From Alteromonas sp. BL110 (GTDB taxonomy: Bacteria; Pseudomonadota; Gammaproteobacteria; Enterobacterales; Alteromonadaceae), in the NCBI RefSeq assembly GCF_003443615.1, contig NZ_CP031967.1:186001-250000 (forward strand): DNA of 64,000 nt. The letters are read 5' to 3'. The notes under the pieces are model-generated. The model was not told where the DNA came from. It did no database searches and worked only from the letters and a program-made list of their open reading frames with translations. Positions 1 to 7,098 of this stretch are shown piece after piece (positions within the stretch are counted from its first letter, which is position 1; every line of letters begins with the position of its first letter). The position numbers and the translations under genes were made by a program.

Positions 1-212
1 TCTTTCTTACTACCTACTACAGAAAAGCCGATAATTGGCGGCGTATAATTCAAAGCATTGAAAAAACTGTAAGGGGCAAGGTTTAACACACCCGCTTTTG
101 ATTTTGTAGAAATCCACCCTATAGGACGAGGAGCAATAATCGCGTTAAACGGATCGTGAGCTAAGCCATGACCTTCTTTTGGTTGATAAAAATGCGTTTG
201 TGACAAAACCAT
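1..212 (-). CDS. Flavin reductase-like, FMN-binding split-barrel protein (partial, 3' end outside window)
   Basis: About 70 residues are visible, reading leftward and running off the window edge. The segment with HFYQP, GHGLAHDPFNAI, APRPIGWIST and NLAPYSFFNAL matches the N-terminal part of the flavin reductase / DIM6-NTAB split-barrel family, which binds FMN and often reduces flavin or acts as a pyridoxamine oxidase-like enzyme. The ATG at 212 has an AAGGA directly against it, so the TTG two codons downstream, with six-base spacing, could be the true start. It is divergent from the thioesterase gene, sharing a roughly 86-bp promoter region. The substrate cannot be named. Confidence 0.75.
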   Translation of the reverse strand, partial: MVLSQTHFYQPKEGHGLAHDPFNAIIAPRPIGWISTKSKAGVLNLAPYSFFNALNYTPPIIGFSVVGSKK

Positions 213-298
213 TCCTTATTATTTGTGGTAGGGTAAAACTATTACTGATATGAACGCTTACCCAGTGTTTTTCAAGGGTTTTAGATTAAAGGTTGTTT

Positions 299-883
299 AT
301 GACTGCACGTAGTGTCGCTTTTTCGAGAACAAGACTGACTGAATTAATGGTACCGTCATTCGCAAATTTTGGCGGTAAAGTGCATGGAGGCGTTATCTTA
401 TCTTTAATGGATAAGGTCGCATACGCGTGTGCAAGTAAGCACGCAGGCGCTTACTGCGTTACGGTAACTGTGGATGGTGTTGAGTTTTTGCAGCCCGTTG
501 AGGTTGGTGATCTTCTTCATCTTGATGCTACTGTGCATTATGTAGGGAACACATCGTTAGTTGTGGGGATAAAGGTAACTACAGAGAACATAAAAACAAA
601 CGAGGTTAAGCACACTAACAATAGCTTCTTCACCATGGTAGCTAAAGACGACAACGGTAACCCTGTGGCCGTTCCTGAACTTGAACTCTCTACCCACTAT
701 GAAATGCGCAATTATGTAACCGCTATCCGTCGCAGTAAAATCCGTAAAGAAGCACAAGTGAAGCTTCAACGCGATTACGACGCCTTTATTCCCAAAGAAG
801 ATTTTGCACTTCTTGATGCGCATAGATGCACCGTTACCTTTGACCGGGATGATGTACCCGCAAAACAAAACGATGAAGATTAA
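299..883 (+). CDS. Acyl-CoA thioesterase, hotdog fold (YciA/BACH type)
   Basis: A 194-residue single hotdog-domain protein. FANFGGKVHGGVILSLMD is the acyl-CoA thioesterase signature (a conserved Asn-Phe-x-Gly-x-x-His-Gly-Gly run followed by an acidic residue). The middle has VTVTVDGVEFLQPVEVGDLLHLDATV, the usual second strand region of cytosolic acyl-CoA hydrolases. It should hydrolyse acyl-CoA to free acid and CoA in the cytoplasm. The C-terminal 60 residues are charged and low in similarity to the core. An AAAGG lies six bases before the ATG at 299, so I prefer that start over the upstream in-frame TTG at 293. Chain-length preference cannot be read from the sequence. Confidence 0.85.
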   Translation: MTARSVAFSRTRLTELMVPSFANFGGKVHGGVILSLMDKVAYACASKHAGAYCVTVTVDGVEFLQPVEVGDLLHLDATVHYVGNTSLVVGIKVTTENIKTNEVKHTNNSFFTMVAKDDNGNPVAVPELELSTHYEMRNYVTAIRRSKIRKEAQVKLQRDYDAFIPKEDFALLDAHRCTVTFDRDDVPAKQNDED

Positions 884-982
884 AGGGTAAAATTGAAGGT
901 GAAAGACTTATAGCAGCACTGTAATACACTATTGATTTTAACGGTATTGCGCTGCCCTCACATAGCGTCTTGCCCCGCAAAT

Positions 983-1021
983 AAAAAGCCCCTTAAGGTT
1001 GTATATCTAACCTTAGGGGGC
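983..1021 (-). terminator. Rho-independent terminator after the TonB receptor gene
   Basis: GCCCCTTAAGGTT pairs with AACCTTAGGGGGC around a short loop. On the minus strand the stem is followed by TTTTTAT, which places it downstream of the receptor gene ending at 1113. Confidence 0.85.
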
Positions 1022-1112
1022 ATTTCAAATTAACTTCTCGAGTATTTTTACGTACATCCTAAGCGCTTAATTAAAAGCACTTAGTTAAAACCGCATAATT
1101 AAAAGCACTTAA

Positions 1113-3674
1113 TCAAAAACGATATGCAACTTTTCCGTAAACATAGCGGCCGGTGAAGCCGTAAGGCGAAAAGCTTGAATACGGGAACAAGCGAGAGAAA
1201 GTAGTTACATCATCTACCAAGTCACGTGTTGCCTCTGGGTATACATCGAAGACATTGTTAGCACCAACTGAAACGGTTAAACCTTCCGTTAGCGCAATGC
1301 GGATGTCTAAATCTGTAATCCATTCTGAAGGAATGATTTCGTTTCTTGCTTCAACTGATGATGGATCTTCTACTTCACCATAACGGGTGGTACGTAACGT
1401 TGTAGTGTAACGGTCGTAATTCCACGTAACGCCTAAATTAAGCTTGCTGTCAGGGGAAGCAGTTTCAAAACGGCGAAGCTCCACATCATCAAACAAGTTA
1501 TCCTGATCAAACCCAGCGTTTTGAAGTACATCAGGCGCGTCGATTACACTGGTTACTTCATTGTCGTTAAAGTTAGCGCCTGCATTAAAGTTAAACGCAC
1601 CGTAGTCTGACGTATTGAGCGTATAGGTAGAGACAATATCCACACCCTCTGTGCGTGAATCTATCGCATTTAGGAAGAATCGTGCTTGATTGGCGCCCGT
1701 TCCCTCTAGTAATGCCTCAATTGCCTCTCCCGAAAGATTGTTCGACAACACAATACGGTCGTCGATATCGATACGGTAGAAGTCTACGGTTAAATTGAAA
1801 TCAGCTGTAGGCGAGTAGGTAAAACCAGCACTGTAGTTATTCGACTCTTCTGCATCGAGACCTGGGCTACCAAGCGCTTGCGCCACATCACTTGATGGTG
1901 CAAATGTGCCCGTTTCGGTTGGCTCACCATCAACAAATACGGTAGCAATAGAGGTAAAGAATTGCTGCTGAAGAGACGGCGCTCTGAAGCCTGTTGATAC
2001 CGACGCGCGAAGCGCAAAAGCATCGCTAAGCGTCACGCGGTGCGACATCTTCCAGTTAAACGTACTGCCAAAATCAGAATAATCTTCATAGCGCCCTGCC
2101 ACCGCTACGTTCCAATTTTCTACTACGTCAGCTTCTACATCAACGTAAAAGCTGTAGTTGTGGCGGCTGTTATCGCCCGCTGATTCTGGCGTAAAGCCAG
2201 GGAATACTTGCGCGCCAGCCGCGCCAAATGGCCCGTCTACCGGGTCAGTTACCGCCCCACCGGGGCCAAAGGTACCTTGAATGTAAGAGTTTTCTTCACC
2301 GGCTGTAATGTCGTAACCTTCATGGCGATACTCTGCACCCATTGCAAAGTTCATCTCGCTATAAAATAAACCTGTATCTACTAGCCGAGAGGCATCTGCA
2401 TTAATGATAGTGGTATCGTACTCTAGCGTACCGGCATCAAACTCAGTCTGGCTTGTTGGACCAAGTGACGTATTTAATGTATTTACTACGCCGTATTCTA
2501 GCTCGTTACCGCCATGGGTCACTGACAAGTCGTAGTTCCAAACGTCGCCATAGCCTTTAATTCCAGCGATAAGCGATATATCGGTAATATCGGTTTGGAT
2601 AGCGGGTAAGAACCCGTCAGGATAAATCTCAACAATGTTACGCGAATCTTGTGCACGACGATAAAAACCACTGCCAAGAGAGTCACGAGTGCTATAGCCA
2701 GCTGTGGTGTAAAACTCAACGCTATCGGTAAGCGCTTTACCCGCATTAACGAACAGCGCGTAGTCCTCTACCTCGCCATTTCCGTAAACGTGATTGTAGC
2801 GATTAACCGTAAGTTCACGAGGGTCTAAATTCCCCTCTGCATCGCGCGCATAGTTTTCTCGCTGATCGTAGTCCGCGCGATTTGCTTGACCGCGGTCACG
2901 ATATTCAGCAGAAACATTTACAAAACCATCATCGCCCCACTCAAAACCGACATTTCCGCGAAGGGTGAAAGTTTGACCGTCGGTTACCTCTCGGTCACTG
3001 CCTTCTTCAAATGCTAAATTACCGTCAGCGCCAATACTTACCCCTTCAAGGTTAGGTACACCGTCCATTGTTGTTACGTTAGCGCCATAAGTTGCCGACA
3101 CTTCGCCGCCTTCGGCCGCGTCTTTCAATACAATATTAATTACACCAGCGATAGCGTCTGAACCGTATTGCGCCGCAGCACCGTCGCGCAATACTTCAAT
3201 TCGCTTGATAGCGTTAGCAGGAATAGCGTTTAAATCTACTGCTGAAGAGCCACGCCCTACCGAGCCGTTTAAGTTAAGTAGAGCAGAGGTATGACGGCGT
3301 TTTCCATTTACTAATACTAGAGTATGGTCAGGTGCTAAGCCCCGCAGTTGGGCTGGTCGTACGTGGTCTGTACCATCGGTAATAGAGGGCTGAGGAAAGT
3401 TAAAGCTAGGCAGCAACTGATTTAAAATCATGTTGGTTTCAGTTAGGCCCGTCGCTTCTATCGAAGAAGCGTCGATGATGTCGATAGGAACGGGCGAGTC
3501 ATTGACGGTGCGGCCAACCCGTCGTGAACCTACAATTTGAATTTGCTCAACATCTTGCTCATCAACAGAAGCTTGGTCTTGTGCAAGAACCGACGTGGAA
3601 AAAGGCATTCCAGCTATTGCAGAAGCAATAAGGGAAAGCTTAAAAGCAGAAGCGTTAAATTTTGCCTGTTGCAT
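1113..3674 (-). CDS. TonB-dependent outer-membrane receptor
   Basis: 853 residues with a signal peptide of about 31 residues ending SVLA-QDQ. A TonB-box-like segment (EQIQIVGSR) follows at about residue 42, then the plug domain (residues 55-185: ITDGTDHVRPAQLRGLAPDHTLVLVNGKRR cut by loops, then RIEVLRDGAAAQYGSDAIAGVINIVLK). A 22-strand barrel region follows and ends in aromatic Phe (KVAYRF), as expected for BAM recognition. The LVLVNGKRRH plug and the long extracellular loops resemble the iron-complex / oligosaccharide receptor group common in Alteromonas. No substrate gene sits beside it, so the ligand is unknown. A terminator follows on the same strand. Confidence 0.93.
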   Translation of the reverse strand: MQQAKFNASAFKLSLIASAIAGMPFSTSVLAQDQASVDEQDVEQIQIVGSRRVGRTVNDSPVPIDIIDASSIEATGLTETNMILNQLLPSFNFPQPSITDGTDHVRPAQLRGLAPDHTLVLVNGKRRHTSALLNLNGSVGRGSSAVDLNAIPANAIKRIEVLRDGAAAQYGSDAIAGVINIVLKDAAEGGEVSATYGANVTTMDGVPNLEGVSIGADGNLAFEEGSDREVTDGQTFTLRGNVGFEWGDDGFVNVSAEYRDRGQANRADYDQRENYARDAEGNLDPRELTVNRYNHVYGNGEVEDYALFVNAGKALTDSVEFYTTAGYSTRDSLGSGFYRRAQDSRNIVEIYPDGFLPAIQTDITDISLIAGIKGYGDVWNYDLSVTHGGNELEYGVVNTLNTSLGPTSQTEFDAGTLEYDTTIINADASRLVDTGLFYSEMNFAMGAEYRHEGYDITAGEENSYIQGTFGPGGAVTDPVDGPFGAAGAQVFPGFTPESAGDNSRHNYSFYVDVEADVVENWNVAVAGRYEDYSDFGSTFNWKMSHRVTLSDAFALRASVSTGFRAPSLQQQFFTSIATVFVDGEPTETGTFAPSSDVAQALGSPGLDAEESNNYSAGFTYSPTADFNLTVDFYRIDIDDRIVLSNNLSGEAIEALLEGTGANQARFFLNAIDSRTEGVDIVSTYTLNTSDYGAFNFNAGANFNDNEVTSVIDAPDVLQNAGFDQDNLFDDVELRRFETASPDSKLNLGVTWNYDRYTTTLRTTRYGEVEDPSSVEARNEIIPSEWITDLDIRIALTEGLTVSVGANNVFDVYPEATRDLVDDVTTFSRLFPYSSFSPYGFTGRYVYGKVAYRF

Positions 3675-4031
3675 TGTGTTGTTCCTGAATTCTTTTAAAT
3701 TTTACTTATTGAAGTGTGCTGTCTTGTACTTAACCGCGTTGATTTGGGTTTAAATACAATAACTTCATTCTGTTGTTGGGGTACTGCTAAACGTCAGATT
3801 GTCTGGTTAGACTTATTATTATTAGAGATGAAAAGCACCAGGTGCTTTCGAACTGAGTAAATCACAAATAGATTCGCTCGCACAATACTAAAGTAGTAAT
3901 AAAAGCGTAATATCGACGACAGGTAGATTTTTAAAGGTGAAGGGACGGAATTATCTTTTTTTAGACTAAAAAAGCCAATAATAAGGGTTTGTAACTCTCG
4001 CGGGCCATGGATGGCAGACTGATAGGGATAC
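3675..4031. other. Intergenic region upstream of the TonB receptor
   Basis: AT-rich, about 360 bases. It presumably holds the receptor promoter. An open frame of 79 codons on the minus strand (3794-4033) has no ribosome site, odd composition and ends in the neighbouring terminator, so I do not call it. I see no regulator box I can name. Confidence 0.5.
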
Positions 4032-4060
4032 AAAAAAGCGCTCTGTAGAGAGCGCTTTTT
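4032..4060 (-). terminator. Strong intrinsic terminator closing the small RHH/Lys-rich unit
   Basis: AAAAAAGCGCTCT and AGAGCGCTTTTT form a near-perfect hairpin with loop GTAG. It has T-runs on both strands. On the minus strand it lies just after the Lys-rich small gene ending at 4083. Confidence 0.9.
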
Positions 4061-4082
4061 ATCATATTTCTGGGGGTGGCAG

Positions 4083-4190
4083 TTACGCCTTTTTAAGCTT
4101 CTTCTTTAACTTTTTTAGCTTCCCTTCTTGCTTAGCAATTTTAGCTTTAGTTACCTTTATTTCTTTTTTAAGTTCTTTTTTCTTAGCCAT
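4083..4190 (-). CDS. Small Lys-rich coiled-coil protein, 35 residues
   Basis: The sequence begins MAKKKELKKEIKVTKAKIAK and continues with QEGKLKKLKKKLKKA. It is nearly half lysine, with Leu/Ile/Val at heptad-like spacing, so it should form a strongly basic amphipathic helix or coiled coil. It is read in the same direction as the ribbon-helix-helix gene 62 bases upstream and is followed by a clear terminator, so the two probably form one transcript. Function unknown; its charge would suit nucleic-acid binding, but that is inference. Its short length makes it easy for gene finders to miss. Confidence 0.65.
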   Translation of the reverse strand: MAKKKELKKEIKVTKAKIAKQEGKLKKLKKKLKKA

Positions 4191-4252
4191 GATTTAGTTC
4201 CTTATCATTATTTGTAGTGTTGGCCTTACGCGCACCATGTTTGGTAACGCCG

Positions 4253-4423
4253 TTATTTTTCGCCGTGCTTAGCGATAAACTCTCGAATAAAATGCCTAAC
4301 TTCGCGAGCAGCAGACGTGTCTAATTCTTCGCACAATTCTATAAATTGCGCTCGCTCTTCGTCGTTAATACGAATAATCATCTGACTATTCTTTTTCTTC
4401 TTTTTATTGTTTTTCTCAGACAT
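4253..4423 (-). CDS. Small ribbon-helix-helix (CopG/Arc-like) DNA-binding protein, 56 residues
   Basis: After a Lys/Asn-rich tail (residues 1-12), SQMIIRINDEERAQF looks like the beta-strand and first turn of a ribbon-helix-helix fold. The two helices would be ERAQFIELCEELDT and SAAREVRHFIREFIAK. Alternating hydrophobic residues on the strand (M-I-I-R-I) match the DNA-contacting ribbon of Arc/CopG dimers. A 36-bp inverted repeat sits just upstream, overlapping promoter-like hexamers, consistent with autorepression. No toxin partner of recognised type is next to it; the companion is the Lys-rich 35-residue gene. Family assignment is by pattern only. Confidence 0.7.
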   Translation of the reverse strand: MSEKNNKKKKKNSQMIIRINDEERAQFIELCEELDTSAAREVRHFIREFIAKHGEK

Positions 4424-4459
4424 TTACGACCTGCTCTAAAAGTAGACTACATTATTCAA

Positions 4460-4495
4460 CTTGAAAATGTATAGTCTATGTATATACATTTCAAG
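4460..4495 (-). promoter_or_regulatory. Palindromic operator overlapping promoter of the ribbon-helix-helix gene
   Basis: CTTGAAAATGTATA and TATATACATTTCAAG are near-perfect inverted arms. On the minus strand TTGAAA followed after 17 bases by TACATT (or after 15 bases by TATACA) gives a plausible -35/-10 pair inside the palindrome. A dimeric regulator bound here would block RNA polymerase. Confidence 0.6.
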
Positions 4496-4628
4496 AGGTT
4501 TTGAACTTTTCCGTTAGGTTTTTCATAAAAGCGTCATAACGTTGTCACAATAGTGACTTTAGGCTAGGCCATAGTTCTGTTATGAAAGTAACGTCAACTA
4601 ACGCAAAAAAATCAGAAGTGAAGTAGAC

Positions 4629-4811
4629 ATGACACAAACACAATCGATAACTCACCTATCGTGTTTCATTGAAGCGGTTGCTATTGCGAAGCAAAACAAA
4701 TGTTCAAACAGCAATGACTTGAAAGTGTTGCTGCAGCAAAAAGGTTATGAAGAGTTTGTTGCGAGTGAAACCGTAGAAGAGTTGAGCCCCCAGCTACCTT
4801 TGGCATCTTAA
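4629..4811 (+). CDS. Small hypothetical protein, 60 residues
   Basis: A short protein with an amphipathic middle (HLSCFIEAVAIAKQNKC, then DLKVLLQQKGYEEFVA) and an acidic end. A weak purine-rich site (GAAGTGAAG) precedes the ATG. It ends about 110 bases before a bidirectional terminator shared with the convergent AhpD-like gene. I do not recognise a family. Coding status is moderately supported by the start context and the downstream terminator only. Confidence 0.5.
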   Translation: MTQTQSITHLSCFIEAVAIAKQNKCSNSNDLKVLLQQKGYEEFVASETVEELSPQLPLAS

Positions 4812-4924
4812 ATCATTGTTTTTAGATACACATAAAACTTCTATTTGCTGTTTGAGGCTTAACCATCATTAAGTGCGCAGATATCTAAGCGTTTTGGCTA
4901 GCGTATTTAGCGATTACAAAAACG

Positions 4925-4951
4925 AAAAACGGAAGCTAGGCTTCCGTTTTT
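4925..4951. terminator. Bidirectional terminator between convergent genes
   Basis: AAAAACGGAAGC-TAG-GCTTCCGTTTTT is a perfect 12-bp stem with T-runs in both directions. It serves the 60-residue gene on the left and the AhpD-like gene on the right. Confidence 0.92.
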
Positions 4952-4970
4952 AATAGTTCGCGTAGTGCGC

Positions 4971-5522
4971 TTATTTAGGTGACCATTCGAATTGTTTGAA
5001 CGGTTCATCAACCGCTGTTTCGGCCAAGTGATTCGTATAGTTACTCATCACTTTTTGCGCCAAAATAAGAATAATTTCGAGCAGTTGCTGATGCTTATAA
5101 CCAGCGCTGTAGAACGCATCTAACTGCGCGCTATCAACATTACCTCGACCGCGAGTTACGGCAAGTACGGTCTCTTTCAGCGTATTTAATTTGCTGTCAG
5201 ACAATGTTTCGTCGTTACGTAGCTCTTCAATCAAGTCATCGCTTACTTTCATGCTTTTAGCAATGCCTGTATGCGCAGGTACGCAGTAATGACATGCGTG
5301 TTCTACGTTTACTGCCTGCCAAACTACTGTTAGTTCTTCTGCATTGAAGGACGTTTCTTGGGCTAGCTTGTGTAGTACTTGATAACCTTCGAGCAACGTT
5401 GGCGCTTCTGCCATTACTGCATGTAGGTTAGGAAGCATGCCGAATGCGCTAACCGAATTATCGATTAGTGGCTTTGCCGCTTCTGGCGCTGTGTCTTTTG
5501 TATGTAATTTAAAATCGCTCAT
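4971..5522 (-). CDS. Carboxymuconolactone decarboxylase / AhpD-like protein
   Basis: 183 residues, all helical in pattern. The key segment EHACHYCVPAHTG holds the Cys-x-x-Cys and following His of AhpD-like alkylhydroperoxidases, so this is more likely a thiol peroxidase or disulfide reductase than a true carboxymuconolactone decarboxylase. It acts in the cytoplasm. It is divergent from a TetR-family regulator, with two palindromes in the shared 152-bp gap, so it is probably that regulator's target and may respond to an electrophile or peroxide stress. This last part is inference from context. Confidence 0.85.
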   Translation of the reverse strand: MSDFKLHTKDTAPEAAKPLIDNSVSAFGMLPNLHAVMAEAPTLLEGYQVLHKLAQETSFNAEELTVVWQAVNVEHACHYCVPAHTGIAKSMKVSDDLIEELRNDETLSDSKLNTLKETVLAVTRGRGNVDSAQLDAFYSAGYKHQQLLEIILILAQKVMSNYTNHLAETAVDEPFKQFEWSPK

Positions 5523-5608
5523 ATCACTCTCCTATTGATGTGACTAGAAATTAAAGTAACCCTTTTGATTACCCTTACCTCTTTAATGTGAGATCAATAA
5601 TATGTTTA

Positions 5609-5648
5609 CTTGAACGATCGTTCAAGCGATAATTGAACACATGTTCAA
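5609..5648. promoter_or_regulatory. Twin TetR operator palindromes
   Basis: CTTGAACGATCGTTCAAG (5609-5626) is a perfect 18-bp palindrome. TTGAACACATGTTCAA (5633-5648) repeats the same TTGAAC/GTTCAA arms with one mismatch, 23 bp on, or about two helical turns. Both lie between the AhpD-like gene and the TetR gene. Confidence 0.8.
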
Positions 5649-5674
5649 AATATTCACGCATAAGGTATGCAGCT

Positions 5675-6265
5675 ATGAAATATGATCACGATGACATTAT
5701 TGAAAAAGCCACTACGCTTTTTTGGCAACGAGGCTTTCATGCTGCGGGTATGCGCGATATTCAACAAGCGTTAGATATGCGCCCCGGCAGTATCTACGCT
5801 CGCTTTCAAAGTAAAGAAGGTTTATTCAAGCTTGTTATTGAACAGTATGCACAGAACAGTGCGAACCGCTTGAGACAAGTAGCAGAAGCAGCATCGCCTT
5901 TGCACGCGCTTTACAGCTTTTTTGAAACGGCATTAACCGGCCCAGATGAGCAGCGCTACATGCGCCAGTGCTTGCTGGTTAAGTCTATTGCTGAATTAGA
6001 TATTATTGGTGATGTTGCTAAAAAAGCAGTACTCGAAAGCATGGAAGCGCTTAAAAATGGTTTTAGAAGTATTATCGAAGTCTGTATCGAAAAAGGTGAA
6101 TTGCCTAAACATACGCCAACGAAACTGGCCGCAGAGTGGCTTCAAAATCAATTCGTAGGTTTACGTGCGTTCGCTCTTATGCAAGATGAAAACACAGCAA
6201 CTATTCAGATGATCGACAAAGTAATGATCGATTTAAAAGGGCAATGGCCTCAAAAAACGCATTAA
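5675..6265 (+). CDS. TetR/AcrR family transcriptional regulator
   Basis: 196 residues. The N-terminal helix-turn-helix reads ATTLFWQRGFHAAGMRDI, then ALDMRPGSIYARFQSKEGLF, the classic TetR_N pattern with GSIY in place of GSLY. The C-terminal ligand domain resembles the TetR_C subgroup that has YMRQCLLVKSIAEL near residue 105. The upstream in-frame TTG at 5633 lies in an operator palindrome; the ATG at 5675 has TAAGG nine bases before it and is the better start. It probably represses itself and the divergent AhpD-like gene through the two palindromes. The ligand is unknown. Confidence 0.9.
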   Translation: MKYDHDDIIEKATTLFWQRGFHAAGMRDIQQALDMRPGSIYARFQSKEGLFKLVIEQYAQNSANRLRQVAEAASPLHALYSFFETALTGPDEQRYMRQCLLVKSIAELDIIGDVAKKAVLESMEALKNGFRSIIEVCIEKGELPKHTPTKLAAEWLQNQFVGLRAFALMQDENTATIQMIDKVMIDLKGQWPQKTH

Positions 6266-6353
6266 TGTGGATTACGGCTGAAAGGGGTTGAAAAAGGCTG
6301 AAACAGCGTATTTTCACAATGAGTGCTTTAAAAGCAGTTGCATAGAATATGGC

Positions 6354-6836
6354 TTAATTAAACAAACGCCTCGGAATAACTCTCTTTATCCAAGCGAAAA
6401 AATTATTTTCGCTAGCTTTTGAATCAAATTGGGTCCCCTTTATTTCAACCCACTGTTCTTGGTCATCAATTACTTTACCATCGACAAAGGGGACGTATAA
6501 CTGGTCACCTTCAAAGTGGGTTCTAAACTCTAAGTAAAAGTCGCCTTGCAGCTCCTCAAGTAAGGCATCAGACTCCCCCAAACCGTCGGGAAGAAAATAA
6601 TAAAACTGAGTAAGAATAAGTCTTCCTTCAACACTTAGCTGATAACAGCCTGCATAGCCATCCCAACAGGCAGACATCACCTCAACCTTTTCGGGGTCAG
6701 GTTTACTTTTTAACTGATAAAAGTGTTGCTCGCCTTCTACTGATGGGTGCCCTTGCCAAATATAGTAAAGGCTATAGCCTTTTAAACTAACTAACGGACA
6801 TTGATTAGAAAATCCTTGCGAGAACTGTACGGTCAT
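6354..6836 (-). CDS. Hypothetical protein, 160 residues
   Basis: A soluble protein rich in aromatic residues and beta-pattern segments (GYSLYYIWQGH, EVMSACWDGYAGCYQL, LILTQFYYFLP, GDFYLEFRTHFEGDQLYVPFVDGK), ending in a basic helix (FFAWIKRVIPRRLFN). No signal peptide or membrane segment is apparent. I recognise no family. It stands alone between a TetR gene ending convergent on the left and the small membrane gene downstream of ubiF on the right. Confidence 0.65.
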   Translation of the reverse strand: MTVQFSQGFSNQCPLVSLKGYSLYYIWQGHPSVEGEQHFYQLKSKPDPEKVEVMSACWDGYAGCYQLSVEGRLILTQFYYFLPDGLGESDALLEELQGDFYLEFRTHFEGDQLYVPFVDGKVIDDQEQWVEIKGTQFDSKASENNFFAWIKRVIPRRLFN

Positions 6837-6921
6837 TCCTTTGAACCTTTTTAATTATGAATAGAGTTAGCTTAAACAAATGGCAAGATTTTGCGACTTT
6901 TCAAAACCTAAGCAAAAGCTT

Positions 6922-7098
6922 TTAGGAGAAGAGCAAACGCAGTAATTGCGCAACAAGCAATATTCCCATTAAAGGCCAAATCCACTTCGCCCATTTAGCC
7001 GCGTCTTCATTACTAATGCGCATTTTAGAGCGCTCTATTAGCGGTATAATCAATGCCAATGCACCAAACAATACAGCCAGTAAAATTAATACTTCCAT
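6922..7098 (-). CDS. Small membrane protein coupled to ubiF, 58 residues
   Basis: The protein starts MEVLILLAVLFGALALIIPL, a membrane helix, continues with a charged cytoplasmic or periplasmic loop (IERSKMRISNEDAAKWAK), and ends in a second helix (WIWPLMGILLVAQLLRLLFS). Its ATG shares one base with the TAA stop of ubiF (TAATG), so translation is almost certainly coupled. Not recognised as a named family. By position it may serve the membrane-associated ubiquinone hydroxylation step, but this is inference. It was too short to attract attention without the overlap. Confidence 0.7.
   Translation of the reverse strand: MEVLILLAVLFGALALIIPLIERSKMRISNEDAAKWAKWIWPLMGILLVAQLLRLLFS

Noticed and set aside
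3794..4033. 79-codon frame on the minus strand upstream of the TonB receptor
   Set aside because: Its start lies in a terminator stem, it has no ribosome site and its composition resembles non-coding AT-rich DNA.
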